The notes under the pieces: generated by a model
Told to the model about the DNA's origin: nothing
The model's input: the letters and a program-made list of their open reading frames with translations, nothing else
The model's database searches: none
From: DAIOEK01 sp963708715
Lineage (GTDB): Bacteria > Chloroflexota > Anaerolineae > Anaerolineales > Anaerolineaceae
DNA: 64,000 bases
Assembly: GCA_963708715.1 (NCBI GenBank)
Contig: CAVPSU010000001.1
Coordinates: 1,984,001 to 2,048,000 of the forward strand
Reading direction: 5' to 3'
Shown here: piece by piece, positions 41,758-50,822 of the stretch
Numbering within the stretch: position 1 is the first letter of the stretch
Layout: every line of letters begins with the position of its first letter
Translations under genes and position numbers: made by a program

Positions 41758-42474
41758 TTACTCTCGTCTACGACCTGTCAAGATCGTGGCATAGTATAGA
41801 ATGGTTGTGACTGCTTGAATAGCAGCAGCCACATACGTCCAGGCAGCGGCGTTCAGTACAGTATTAACCCCTTCCAATTCTCCTGTATGGATCACACCGG
41901 AAATGGCAAGCCATTCCTTGGCTCTTCGCGAAGCATCCAATTCGACGGGCAATGTGACCAGTGCGAAGACAGCAGTCGCGCCAAAGAGAGCGATTCCGAC
42001 CCAGGCGATGGTCGTGCCTGTCTGTCCAGCCATAAATAACCCCAACATGAAGATGATCGGTCCCAACCAACTACCGATTTGAACCGAAGGAATCATCAAA
42101 TTGCGCAATGTCAATGGTGTATAACTTTCAGAGTGCTGAATTGCGTGCCCGGCCTCATGTGCGGCAATTCCAGCGGCTGCGATGGAAGGCGTATTATATA
42201 CACCCTGACTGAGCCGTAAAACTTTTTCCCGTGGATCATAATGATCGCTGAGGGTTCCACCTGTCTCTTCAATTTTTATCTGATGTAAACCACTCTGGTC
42301 CAACATATAACGGGCGACCTGTGCACCGGTAAAATTACCATATGTTCGGACCTGGGAGTACTTATTAAACGACCCTTTTACTTTTGCTTGCGCCCAAAGA
42401 CCCAGCAATAATGCCGGCAGTGAGAAGAGCAGATACATCAAATACCCGCTACCGAAACCAATGGGGAAAAACAT
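41758..42474 (-). CDS. YugP-type neutral zinc metallopeptidase
   Basis: A 238-aa membrane protease of the COG2738 family. Segments at the N-terminus (about 4-25) and three near the C-terminus (about 120-165 and 208-230) frame the catalytic HEAGH in AGIAAHEAGHAIQHSE (about 104-108). NTPSIAAAG just before and VELDASRRAKEWL after are typical. The role of the family is unknown, though membrane protein quality control is often suggested. GGATGG precedes the start. The gene is convergent with the Rrf2 gene. Confidence 0.9.
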   Translation of the reverse strand: MFFPIGFGSGYLMYLLFSLPALLLGLWAQAKVKGSFNKYSQVRTYGNFTGAQVARYMLDQSGLHQIKIEETGGTLSDHYDPREKVLRLSQGVYNTPSIAAAGIAAHEAGHAIQHSESYTPLTLRNLMIPSVQIGSWLGPIIFMLGLFMAGQTGTTIAWVGIALFGATAVFALVTLPVELDASRRAKEWLAISGVIHTGELEGVNTVLNAAAWTYVAAAIQAVTTILYYATILTGRRRE

Positions 42475-42721
42475 TTGCTACCATCCTTCCATGTCACTGA
42501 AATACAACTTGATACACTCTACTTAATTGTACGGATTTTGCTTTGCCAAGTCTCAACCTGACTCTTAATGAGATCATGGATATACATAGATCCATGATTT
42601 GTTACTATTTTGTATTATTGTATGTGATTTATATGAAAGTTGGATTAGCGGAACACAAGAAATATGTTAATATCAATAGTGATTTACATATATCGGAAGT
42701 GGTAATCAATTGGGAGGAAAT

Positions 42722-43081
42722 ATGCGTCGCTTGGCAATGTACCTGGGTTGGTTTCTCGTTGCCATCGGTGTTCTCTCATTGGTTAGCGCCATCTGGAAAA
42801 TTGATATCTGGAATTATTTTTGGCCGGTTGTCCTTGTGGCTTTGGGTATTTGGATACTGGTCAAACCAGCGGATTCCGCCTGGTGGGATTGGTTTGGAGT
42901 CTTCGGGAAAGCTGATGGAAAGTATGAAACCATCTTCTCTGGAGCCGGGAAGGTCCGCGAGCAATCCATCTTTGCTGGGGAAACCAATATTGATCTCGCG
43001 AAAATTGAGATCCCCGATGGTGGACTCAATCTTAAATTCAATGGTTTCGCAGGTGAGACATTAATTTACCGTTCTGCCTGA
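42722..43081 (+). CDS. Short LiaF-like membrane protein (C-terminally truncated)
   Basis: A 119-aa protein with two N-terminal membrane helices (about 5-25 and 31-48, YFWPVVLVALGIWILVKP) as in DUF5668/LiaF-like proteins. The outer part begins the LiaF beta-helix (QSIFAGETNIDLAKIEIPDG), but the frame stops after GETLIYRSA, well short of the usual repeat domain. It may be a natural short form or the result of a frameshift. GGGAGG lies before ATG 42722. The zinc-ribbon gene starts 4 bp after the stop and lacks its own ribosome site, suggesting coupling. Confidence 0.7.
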   Translation: MRRLAMYLGWFLVAIGVLSLVSAIWKIDIWNYFWPVVLVALGIWILVKPADSAWWDWFGVFGKADGKYETIFSGAGKVREQSIFAGETNIDLAKIEIPDGGLNLKFNGFAGETLIYRSA

Positions 43082-43085
43082 TCCT

Positions 43086-43346
43086 ATGAACGAGTCCGAT
43101 CTAATTTGTCCGTTTTGCTTTTCTATTTTTCCTCCACAAACATATGCCGAGGAAATACCCATTTGTCGAGATTGCAGGACCTTTGGACGCTCCATCATTC
43201 TGGAAGAACGTGACACATTTCTTTCATCGGTCAGCCGGGATCAACTGGTAAAAATACAAACATACTGGACAGACCGTCCGGATTTTTTGGAGGATGAACG
43301 TTCGTTGATTCTCCGAAATTTACACAAATTACTCACAAATATCTAA
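43086..43346 (+). CDS. Small zinc-ribbon protein
   Basis: An 86-aa protein with CPFC (10-13) and CRDC (28-31), which would form one zinc ribbon, followed by a helical tail (SVSRDQLVKIQTYWTDRPDF). It matches no family I can name. Translation probably depends on the upstream gene, as no ribosome site precedes the ATG. Confidence 0.6.
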   Translation: MNESDLICPFCFSIFPPQTYAEEIPICRDCRTFGRSIILEERDTFLSSVSRDQLVKIQTYWTDRPDFLEDERSLILRNLHKLLTNI

Positions 43347-43390
43347 TGATCAACGTAAGGTCGGTCTATCATTTTGGATAATTCCGTCTA

Positions 43391-44173
43391 ATGAAGTTGC
43401 GCCTACCACTTACCTTAATTCCACAAGTACTTCTTGCCGGTGTTCTTGGACTGACAGGTTGTTTTCCCGATCCATCCTGGATGACACCTGGCACAACCGC
43501 AATCCCATCATACGTGCCAACAGAGCAAATTATTCCCGACTGTATTCCAGGTCTGGAACCGGTCGAAGCAAAGGTACTCACTGTCATTGATGGGGATACG
43601 ATCAAGGTCTCCATCGACCGACGAGAGGTCACGGTTCGATACCTGGGTTTGGATACCCCTGAAATGGATGCGTCTGATCCAAACCCTGGACGGCTGGCAA
43701 AACGAAGAAACCTGGAGTTGGTTGGCAACCAGTGGGTCACGCTATATAGAGGGGATCAAGATAAAGATGATTTTGGCAGATTGTTACGTTTTGTTTTTAT
43801 AGATGATGTTTTTGTCAACAGTGAATTGATTAGTCAGGGTTTAGCTACCAGCTTCAATCGTCCACACGATTCTGCCTGTGCCGACCTATTTAATGAAGAT
43901 ATGTTGAATGCCTACGAAAGTAGACTGGGTATATGGGAAAAAGCAGACGATGAATACTCTCCTGGAGATGAACAGTGTCCGAAAGGTTGTTTGACCCACT
44001 TACCCACCTGCGATATCAAGGGTAATATCACCTCACAGGATGACTATATCTACCATTTACCTTCCAGTCCGGATTATAGGGATGTTAAGATACAACCTGA
44101 TAAAGGAGAACGTTGGTTCTGCACAGTGCATGAAGCCATCTACAACGGTTGGCGTCCAGCTCGGCAGGAATGA
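43391..44173 (+). CDS. Secreted lipoprotein nuclease of the SNase family
   Basis: A 260-aa protein with a signal peptide and lipobox GLTGC (Cys24). The staphylococcal nuclease OB-fold spans about 57-178: VIDGDTIKV, VRYLGLDTPEMD (catalytic Arg and Asp/Glu region), and DKDDFGRLLRFVF (second Arg). The last 60 residues (CDIKGNITSQDDYIYHLP and GERWFCTVHEAIYNGWRPA) form a Cys/Trp-rich module often following SNase domains. It degrades extracellular DNA or RNA while anchored to the membrane. A weak GATAAT lies 8 nt before the ATG. Confidence 0.92.
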   Translation: MKLRLPLTLIPQVLLAGVLGLTGCFPDPSWMTPGTTAIPSYVPTEQIIPDCIPGLEPVEAKVLTVIDGDTIKVSIDRREVTVRYLGLDTPEMDASDPNPGRLAKRRNLELVGNQWVTLYRGDQDKDDFGRLLRFVFIDDVFVNSELISQGLATSFNRPHDSACADLFNEDMLNAYESRLGIWEKADDEYSPGDEQCPKGCLTHLPTCDIKGNITSQDDYIYHLPSSPDYRDVKIQPDKGERWFCTVHEAIYNGWRPARQE

Positions 44174-44174
44174 G

Positions 44175-44180
44175 TATAAT
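44175..44180 (+). promoter_or_regulatory. -10 box placed for a leaderless transcript
   Basis: TATAAT ends 6 nt before the ATG at 44187, with no ribosome site between; it overlaps the last codons region of the nuclease gene. Confidence 0.55.
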
Positions 44181-44186
44181 GTAGCC

Positions 44187-44981
44187 ATGACATTTTTCCT
44201 TTCGAAATTCTTACCGCTATTTTTGTATCCAGCCGGGGTGATCACTCTCTTATTAGTGGCTGCACTGATTTGGTGGAAGAAGCGTAAAGTCTCAAAATTA
44301 TTTATCCTACTCGCTTTGCTTATTCTTTTTCTAGCCGGAAATCGCTGGATCAGTATATCTCTGGTTCGATCCCTCGAACGGCAGTATCCGCCCATGGCGG
44401 ATAAAACTCAGGCAGATGTGGTCGTTGTATTAGGAGGAGGGACAGAAGCGGCGCAATACCCGAGACAGATGGTTGAACTCAATGGCGCAGGCGACCGTGT
44501 CACTTATGCCTATTCCCTCTACCAGCAAAAGATTGCCCCTCTTATTCTCCTTTCTGGTGGATCCGTTGATTGGCAGGGGACACGTACTACCTCCCCTGCA
44601 GAAGATATGGCCGGGCTTCTGACTATGATGGGGCTACCCTCCGATGCCATGATCTTACAGTCTAAATCCTTGAACACCCAGGAAGACGCTCGATTTTCAG
44701 CCCGGATTATCAAAGAGAACGGATACTCCAGGGTGGTGTTGGTCACAAGCGCGTTACATATGCCCCGATCGGTAAAATTATTTGCTGCTGAAGGGATTAA
44801 TGTAATTCCTGCGCCTGTAGATTACACCATATCAGATCAGGAGTGGAAGGATCTATTTACCTGGCAATGGGAAAACGTTCTCATTAATATCTTACCTACC
44901 TCATCCAATCTCAAATCTACAACCAGTTCGATGAAGGAATATATAGGTATGTTCGTCAATAGCCTTTCTCCCATTGAGTAA
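44187..44981 (+). CDS. YdcF/ElyC-type DUF218 membrane protein
   Basis: A 264-aa protein with two N-terminal membrane segments (about 6-29 and 38-52) and a DUF218 domain: VVVVLGGGTEAAQY, LILLSGGSV, and SKSLNTQEDARFSARII with VLVTSALHMPRSVKLF. This is the ElyC/SanA type, linked in E. coli to envelope and undecaprenyl-carrier metabolism. The start follows domain layout; the frame is open to 44040 inside the nuclease gene, but translation from there is not credible. A TATAAT 6 nt upstream suggests a leaderless mRNA. Confidence 0.88.
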   Translation: MTFFLSKFLPLFLYPAGVITLLLVAALIWWKKRKVSKLFILLALLILFLAGNRWISISLVRSLERQYPPMADKTQADVVVVLGGGTEAAQYPRQMVELNGAGDRVTYAYSLYQQKIAPLILLSGGSVDWQGTRTTSPAEDMAGLLTMMGLPSDAMILQSKSLNTQEDARFSARIIKENGYSRVVLVTSALHMPRSVKLFAAEGINVIPAPVDYTISDQEWKDLFTWQWENVLINILPTSSNLKSTTSSMKEYIGMFVNSLSPIE

Positions 44982-45021
44982 GGTACTCTGATATCAAGAT
45001 GTCTTTATCGTAAGAGAGAAA

Positions 45022-45735
45022 ATGATGACAAATAACCAGGGTCAGTTTATGAAATATCTTACAGAGTGGCAAAATGCTCTTTCCGTCCATACATTTCCGG
45101 ATTTACTTCCAAACCCGAAGGAAGCAGCAGTAATTTCTGTCGACCTGATCAATGGATTCTGTTCAGTTGGTCCATTAGCAAGTCCTCGGATCCAGGGAAT
45201 TGTTCCATCGGTGATCCGTTTCTTTCAGAATGCCTGGGCGTACGGCATCCGTAACCTGGTCTTTACCCAGGATACGCATGAACCGGATGCGGTTGAATTC
45301 GGATCTTTTCCACCTCATTGTATCCGGGGGACATTTGAATCCGAAACAATTCCGGAGTTGAAGAACCTTCCTTTCTTCGGGGAGATCGAGATCATTGAGA
45401 AGAACTCGATTCACTCGGGGATCAATACTGGATTACAGCGTTGGATTGACACACATCCCGAGGTCAAGACCTATGTCGTTGTGGGAGATTGTACAGACCT
45501 GTGTGTCTATCAATTGGCAATGCATCTGCGATTGGATGCGAACGCCAGCCAGAAGAATAGAAGAATCATCGTGCCCGAAGAGTGTGTAGCTACTTATGAT
45601 ATGCCGTTAGATATTGCCCAACAGACAGGCGCTTTTGCGCATGATGGGGATTTACTTCATACGGTTTTTCTCTATCATATGGCTTTGAATGGGATCGAGA
45701 TTGTAAAAAATATATCGCCGTCACTTTCTGCTTGA
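45022..45735 (+). CDS. Isochorismatase-fold nicotinamidase
   Basis: A 237-aa cysteine hydrolase with the Asp-Lys-Cys triad of nicotinamidases: Asp41 in VISVDLINGFC, Lys in IIEKNSIHS (about 134) and Cys in GDCTDLCVYQLA. The metal-site region reads DTHEPDAVEFGSFPPHC, as in PncA-like enzymes. It converts nicotinamide to nicotinate. The nicotinate phosphoribosyltransferase gene follows 30 bp later, which supports this substrate over isochorismate or ureidoacrylate. ATG 45022 or 45049 may be the start. Confidence 0.88.
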   Translation: MMTNNQGQFMKYLTEWQNALSVHTFPDLLPNPKEAAVISVDLINGFCSVGPLASPRIQGIVPSVIRFFQNAWAYGIRNLVFTQDTHEPDAVEFGSFPPHCIRGTFESETIPELKNLPFFGEIEIIEKNSIHSGINTGLQRWIDTHPEVKTYVVVGDCTDLCVYQLAMHLRLDANASQKNRRIIVPEECVATYDMPLDIAQQTGAFAHDGDLLHTVFLYHMALNGIEIVKNISPSLSA

Positions 45736-45765
45736 AAATAGTACTGATACAAATTGGAGTTCAAT

Positions 45766-47109
45766 ATGAGTGTTTTTAACAGTCAACGGCTTGATAATTC
45801 AACCTTTAAATTGGATATTGATCGGATGCGGAAAGGCTGGTATTCCGATAAATACTTTACCAATATTGCCCTTATGCTTACGAGCCTATCCAAAAGTGGA
45901 TATACCTATCAAGGGAAGAACGCAAATCTTTCTCCTGCCTTATTGGAAAAAGGGATCAAATCCGGTGATCTGGAAGTGGAAATGCAATTCTTTACCCGGC
46001 GACCAGGTGCCACCATCGCAGTTGGATTGGATAAAGCAATCACGATGTTGAGACATGCGACAGGATATTGGGAGGGGGACAAGTTTAAAGATACTTCCGA
46101 AAATTTGAAAGTCTGGGCAGTGCAGGATGGATATCTTCTTAAGGGAAATGGCGATCCCCTTCATGTTCAACCTGTAATGAAGGTGCGAGGACGTTATCGC
46201 GATTTCGCCATACTGGAAACGGCGATGCTAGGGGTATTAACCCGGGGCAGCAGAGTAGCAACAAACGTATATAACACACTGATCTCAGCCAAGGGAAAAC
46301 CGATCATGTTTTTCCCAGCCCGATTTGATGCACACGAGGTGCAAGCGGCTGATGGGTATGCATATCAGATCGCGGTTCAACGCTTTAATAAGGATTTCGC
46401 CGGAAAACTGCCTCCTTTTGTTTCGACCGACGCCCAGGGAGATTGGTGGGGCGGTGAAGGTGGTGGAACGGTTGCCCATAGCGCCATCGCCTGTTTCTTT
46501 GGTGATACCGCAGAAGCTATGCTGGCATTTTCAACAGTGCTTCCAGTGTCCATACCACGGATCGCGCTGGTCGATTTTAATAATGACTGTGTCCGTGGAT
46601 CATTGGATACAATAACGGTTCTTTTTCAAAAATACCGTGAATATATCGATCGGGGAGATGTGGAGCAGGCGGAGCGTTTTAAACTCTACGGTGTTCGTCT
46701 GGATACCAGTGGCAGTTTGCGGGATGTATCCATTGCACCAATGGGTGATCCTGATCTTGATCTGGGTGTGAATCCGCGCCTGGTCTTCAACGTCCGACAG
46801 GCATTGGATCATGCCTGGGAGTCCTGGAATCTTCCCGTGGAATGGGAACAACGCGCATCTGAATATTGTAAAAATGTAAAGATTGTTGTTTCAGGGGGGT
46901 TCGGTCCGGAGAAGATCGAAAGATTCGAAAAGCTTAATGTACCTGTAGATACGTATGCCGTTGGCTCATCCTTATTCGACAACCATGGTGCGACGGTGAC
47001 TGACTTTACCGCTGATGTTGTTAGGGTAAAAGTGTATGGTCATTGGGTCGATCTTGCAAAGGTGGGACGAAAATCCCTGGAAAATCCTGCGCTGGAACAG
47101 GTTTGGTAG
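45766..47109 (+). CDS. pncB: Nicotinate phosphoribosyltransferase
   Basis: A 447-aa NAPRTase, turning nicotinate and PRPP into nicotinate mononucleotide. MRKGWYSDKYFTNIALML at the N-terminus, FFPARFDAHEVQAADGYAY, IALVDFNNDCVRGSLDT and the phosphate-binding VSGGFGPEKIERF are family features. GGAG lies 8 nt before ATG 45766. With the upstream nicotinamidase it forms a two-gene NAD-salvage unit. 152 bp without recognisable features separate it from the phosphorylase gene. Confidence 0.93.
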   Translation: MSVFNSQRLDNSTFKLDIDRMRKGWYSDKYFTNIALMLTSLSKSGYTYQGKNANLSPALLEKGIKSGDLEVEMQFFTRRPGATIAVGLDKAITMLRHATGYWEGDKFKDTSENLKVWAVQDGYLLKGNGDPLHVQPVMKVRGRYRDFAILETAMLGVLTRGSRVATNVYNTLISAKGKPIMFFPARFDAHEVQAADGYAYQIAVQRFNKDFAGKLPPFVSTDAQGDWWGGEGGGTVAHSAIACFFGDTAEAMLAFSTVLPVSIPRIALVDFNNDCVRGSLDTITVLFQKYREYIDRGDVEQAERFKLYGVRLDTSGSLRDVSIAPMGDPDLDLGVNPRLVFNVRQALDHAWESWNLPVEWEQRASEYCKNVKIVVSGGFGPEKIERFEKLNVPVDTYAVGSSLFDNHGATVTDFTADVVRVKVYGHWVDLAKVGRKSLENPALEQVW

Positions 47110-47261
47110 AAGATTCGCCAGGGATTACGCGATCATTCCATCGTGACCATTTTGAAAAAACGTTGGAAACTGGTTATTCGCTTGTTGCAAAGATTCCATG
47201 CAGGCATACTTGCCTATACCGCCTATGGTAAGATAATCGATAGAAGGATGGAAGGAAGATT

Positions 47262-49457
47262 ATGGTTGATTCAATAGTGGTAGAAAACCCTCCGAATTTT
47301 GGTTTACCCCGCCGGTTAAACCGGTTGGGTGGTCTTCCTTACAACCTCTGGTGGATGTGGAATTCGGAAGCGCCTCGTGTTTTTACATTGATCGATAAAG
47401 CCCTTTGGGAAAAGGTATATCACAATCCGCTGGTGTTTTTACGTCAGGTTGAACGGTCCAGGTTGAATGCAGTGACTCAGGACCGTTATTATTTGGATGT
47501 TTACGATCGAGTCATCCGCAACTTTGATATCTATCTGCAAGCTGCCAAGACCTGGTTTAAAGACGCTTATCCTAAGAATGCCGATTCGTTGATAGCCTAT
47601 TTTTCATTTGAATATGGGTTGCATGAATCCATGCCGGTGTATGCAGGCGGGTTGGGTGTTTTGTCGGGAGACCACCTCAAAGAAGCCAGCGATCTTGGAT
47701 TGCCTTTGATCGGGGTGGGTTTCCTATACACACAAGGATATTTCTCGCAGAAAATCACAGAAGATGGGTGGCAGGAAGCCAGGAATAATCCACTACATAT
47801 CGAGAATATGCCACTTCTTCAGGTAAAGAAATCCGATGGGACGAATGTGATGATCTCTGTCGAGTTACCCGGGAGAACGGTATTCGCACGAGTTTGGTTG
47901 GTCCAAGTTGGGCGGGTTCCTTTATACATGTTGGATACGAATGTAGAGGAAAATAACCCTACCGACAGGCAGCTTACCGCCAGATTATATAGTAACGATG
48001 TTGATCTACGGATTTCCCAGGAACTTATTCTGGGCATTGGTGGAGTGCGCGCATTAAATGCGTTGGGTATCCAACCAACTGTCTGGCATATGAACGAAGG
48101 GCATTCTGCCTTCCTTACCTTGGAACGGGTACGTGAGCTAATGGCTACCGGAAAAACATATGAGGAAGCGGCGGCATTGATCAGACCAACGTGCGTTTTC
48201 ACCACACATACACCAGTGCCTGCTGGCAATGATGAATTCCCCCTGTGGCTGATAGATAAATATTTCCCATACTTCTGGCAGGAATTGGGGATGACGCGTG
48301 ATCAGTTCATTGATATTGCCCGCAATACGAAAACCTGGGGTGGTGACACCTATTCCATGCCGATCCTCGCTATGCATCATGCCAATATGCGTAACGCTGT
48401 ATCCGAACTCCATGAGGGTGTTAGTAGAAAGATGTGGCATCATCTCTGGCCGGACCTCAGCGAAGACGAAGTTCCCATCACTCATGTAACCAATGGTGTC
48501 CACACCGGGACCTGGCTTGCTCGCCGAATGCATCTCCTCTTCGATCGCTATCTCAGACCGGATTGGCTAGAGCATATTGATGATCCGGAAGTTTGGGATG
48601 GTATTGAAGCCATACCGGACAATGAGTTCTGGGTCACACGAAGACACTTGAAACGAAAACTAGTGGCATACATGATGGAACGATCCCGTCAGAATTGGAT
48701 ATCCACCATGATTCATCCGGTACAAATCATAGCCGGTGGTGTCCTTCTCGATCCTTACGCCCTCACAATTGGGTTTGCCCGCCGGTTCGCTACGTATAAG
48801 CGAGCGAATCTGATCCTTCGCAACCCGGATCGTTTGATCAGTCTTCTCAATCAACCCAACAAACCGGTACAGATCATCTTTGCTGGGAAAGCCCACCCGG
48901 CGGACGAACCAGGGAAACTGCTTATCCAGGAAGTATACCGGGCAGTCAAAAATGCTCGAAATGGCGGCCGATTGGTTTTCCTGGAGGACTACGATATAAA
49001 CATAGCCCGTTACCTGGTACAAGGTGTAGATATCTGGTTGAACACTCCCCGTCGACCTAATGAAGCCTCCGGCACTTCCGGGGAAAAAGCAGCCTTGAAT
49101 GGTGGCTTGAATTTCTCAGTCCTTGATGGCTGGTGGAGGGAGGGATATAACGGTCAAAATGGTTGGGCAATTGGAGATGATACAGATTATTTGGATCCTA
49201 ACCAACAAGATGACGCTGACGCGAATTCACTGTATGAAACACTCGAAAATGAGATCATTCCCATGTATTACGATGCCCGATCGGCGGATAATCTCCCGAT
49301 CGATTGGATCGCGAGAGAAAAAGAAAGTATCCGAACCCTGGTACCCCAATTCTGCACGAAACGGATGGTGAAGGAATACATGAATGAACTCTACCAACCC
49401 GCCATGAATGCCCGCATGAAGAGCAATAGAAAAGTGATAGTTAAGGAGCCTGTATGA
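47262..49457 (+). CDS. glgP: Alpha-glucan (glycogen) phosphorylase, short type
   Basis: A 731-aa GT35 phosphorylase of the short form found in many non-enteric bacteria. It starts with a helical region (RRLNRLGGLPYNLWWMWNSE), then YFSFEYGLHESMPVYAGGLG. The PLP region is NEASGTSGEKAALNGGLN, with Glu where Met is usual in GTSGMK, and the final motif is GYNGQNGWAIGD. It releases glucose-1-phosphate from glycogen or maltodextrin. The next gene overlaps by 4 bp, so the two are translationally coupled. Confidence 0.95.
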   Translation: MVDSIVVENPPNFGLPRRLNRLGGLPYNLWWMWNSEAPRVFTLIDKALWEKVYHNPLVFLRQVERSRLNAVTQDRYYLDVYDRVIRNFDIYLQAAKTWFKDAYPKNADSLIAYFSFEYGLHESMPVYAGGLGVLSGDHLKEASDLGLPLIGVGFLYTQGYFSQKITEDGWQEARNNPLHIENMPLLQVKKSDGTNVMISVELPGRTVFARVWLVQVGRVPLYMLDTNVEENNPTDRQLTARLYSNDVDLRISQELILGIGGVRALNALGIQPTVWHMNEGHSAFLTLERVRELMATGKTYEEAAALIRPTCVFTTHTPVPAGNDEFPLWLIDKYFPYFWQELGMTRDQFIDIARNTKTWGGDTYSMPILAMHHANMRNAVSELHEGVSRKMWHHLWPDLSEDEVPITHVTNGVHTGTWLARRMHLLFDRYLRPDWLEHIDDPEVWDGIEAIPDNEFWVTRRHLKRKLVAYMMERSRQNWISTMIHPVQIIAGGVLLDPYALTIGFARRFATYKRANLILRNPDRLISLLNQPNKPVQIIFAGKAHPADEPGKLLIQEVYRAVKNARNGGRLVFLEDYDINIARYLVQGVDIWLNTPRRPNEASGTSGEKAALNGGLNFSVLDGWWREGYNGQNGWAIGDDTDYLDPNQQDDADANSLYETLENEIIPMYYDARSADNLPIDWIAREKESIRTLVPQFCTKRMVKEYMNELYQPAMNARMKSNRKVIVKEPV

Positions 49458-50008
49458 TCCAGGAATGGTTTGCTAACCCAATGGTTTGGTTGGCTTCATC
49501 GACCGCCTGGATAAATATGCTGATCATATTTTTCCTGCGCGTACTGGACATGGGTTGCGATACGTTGCGCATGCTCTTTGTCGTTCGTGGGAAAAAGAAG
49601 CTTGCCTGGTTTCTGGGATTTGCTCAATCTGTCATATTTGTTATGGCTATTACTTCTGTTCTGACCCACCTGGATAATCCGCTAACAGTCATAGGTTATG
49701 CTGCAGGATTTGCCACGGGAAATGTGGTCGGAATGCTGATCGAGGAAAGACTGGCAATCGGACATAATTCAATCCGGGTGGTTAGTTCTACTCGAGGAAC
49801 GCAGGTAGCGGAAAAATTACGAGAATTTGGTTTTGCTGTCACAGAGATTCCTGCCAGGGGTCGAGACGGAATGGTCACGGTCTTAAATTTGTCTGTTCAG
49901 CGAAAAGATGTGGATCGGGTTGACACCATTGTTTTGGAAACTGATCCTGACGCATTCATTACCCTTGAAGATGTAAGACCTCTCAGACGTGGTTTCTGGC
50001 GGGCGTAA
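49454..50008 (+). CDS. UPF0316 membrane protein (DUF5698/DUF2179)
   Basis: A 184-aa protein with three N-terminal membrane helices (about 18-35, 49-68 and 76-95; RVLDMGCDTLRMLFVVRGKK lies between the first two) and a soluble DUF2179 domain (RVVSSTRGTQVAEKLREFGF, VTVLNLSVQRKDVDRVDTIV). This is the UPF0316 layout. DUF2179 is found on several transporters and may bind a ligand. The start overlaps the glgP stop (ATGA), and the 3' end overlaps the opposite-strand RNase H-like gene by 26 bp. Confidence 0.9.
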   Translation: MIQEWFANPMVWLASSTAWINMLIIFFLRVLDMGCDTLRMLFVVRGKKKLAWFLGFAQSVIFVMAITSVLTHLDNPLTVIGYAAGFATGNVVGMLIEERLAIGHNSIRVVSSTRGTQVAEKLREFGFAVTEIPARGRDGMVTVLNLSVQRKDVDRVDTIVLETDPDAFITLEDVRPLRRGFWRA

Positions 50009-50504
50009 TAGAATAGAATAATCTTAAATCCAACGCGGTTTTCCGGGGTTGGATTCCAAAAGTAAGTCCAAGCTTGATCTGCTTTAATGCACGCCGTGTA
50101 AGTTCATCTGCGGCGTGATTTCTTTTTCTGGGTTCCCATAACCATTGCAAATGACTGAATCGGCTGCTGAGTTTTGTCGCCCGACGATGAAGATTTTTAA
50201 CCCGGTATGAGTTTACTCCTGCAGCTCCACTCATCTGTTCGATCACACTTTTTGAATCTCCTACCGCTTGAATTGATTCATCGATGATTCCAAGGTCATA
50301 AAGGGCAGATAACCCTTCAATCAATGCCAGGTATTCTGCTGAACTGGATGAAGCAATATCTTCCCTAATTAATCCACCATGTCCGCGGGCGATCAATGCC
50401 CCGTGCTTATATATCAACCATCCATAACACATCAGCGCCGATTCATGTGAGATTGAATCGAACCACCCGGACTGGTACAAGCCATCAAACCGTAAGGTAT
50501 ACAT
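49983..50504 (-). CDS. RNase HI-like protein
   Basis: A 173-aa protein with the RNase H fold and all four acidic residues: Asp7 (LRFDG), Glu57 (SAEYLALIEGL), Asp83 (VGDSKSVIEQM) and Asp133 (NHAADELTRRAL). It is close to the plant- and archaeal-type short RNase HI that cleave RNA in RNA-DNA hybrids. The last 30 residues (LGLTFGIQPRKTALDLRLFY) extend past the fold. Its end overlaps the convergent UPF0316 gene, and no terminator lies between, so the opposing transcripts overlap. Confidence 0.85.
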   Translation of the reverse strand: MYTLRFDGLYQSGWFDSISHESALMCYGWLIYKHGALIARGHGGLIREDIASSSSAEYLALIEGLSALYDLGIIDESIQAVGDSKSVIEQMSGAAGVNSYRVKNLHRRATKLSSRFSHLQWLWEPRKRNHAADELTRRALKQIKLGLTFGIQPRKTALDLRLFYSITPARNHV

Positions 50505-50538
50505 AGTTTGATCCTCGATTTTCGAATGATGAATAAAT

Positions 50539-50572
50539 AAAACCGATGATGCGAACTTACATCATCGGTTTT
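50539..50572 (+). terminator. Terminator beyond the antisense gene
   Basis: A perfect 13-bp stem (AAAACCGATGATG) with an 8-nt loop and T4 at the end. It lies upstream of the RNase H-like gene on its own strand, so it best serves as the end of the plus-strand glgP transcript. Confidence 0.7.
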
Positions 50573-50822
50573 GGGTTAATGGGCTGAAAATTCCAAGCCG
50601 CGGAAGGATGTTTCTGCGGGTAGTGATGAAACTCGGAAGGTGGGTATCGGTATCTCAAACAGATATCTTCGCTGTTGGGTATTCCTTGCCTTGATCAAAT
50701 TCTATATCAACTTTCATACAAGTCAAATCGCTTTGATATCTGCATTCTGAAAGGCGAAAAACTACTCATATAAATTGCTTGGTCTGCATCTTGCACCGTG
50801 TTCCCTGATAAGGAGTCTTCTT
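50573..50822. other. Leader region of the large secreted protein
   Basis: About 250 bp without a gene. I see a partial stem near 50597-50622 (CCGCGGAA with TTTCTGCGG) and AAGGAG before ATG 50823. No known riboswitch could be matched by eye. Confidence 0.35.

Noticed and set aside
50573..50822. Riboswitch (c-di-GMP or other) before the large secreted protein
   Set aside because: Only one imperfect stem was visible and no conserved core matched; a covariance-model search would be needed to revive the idea.
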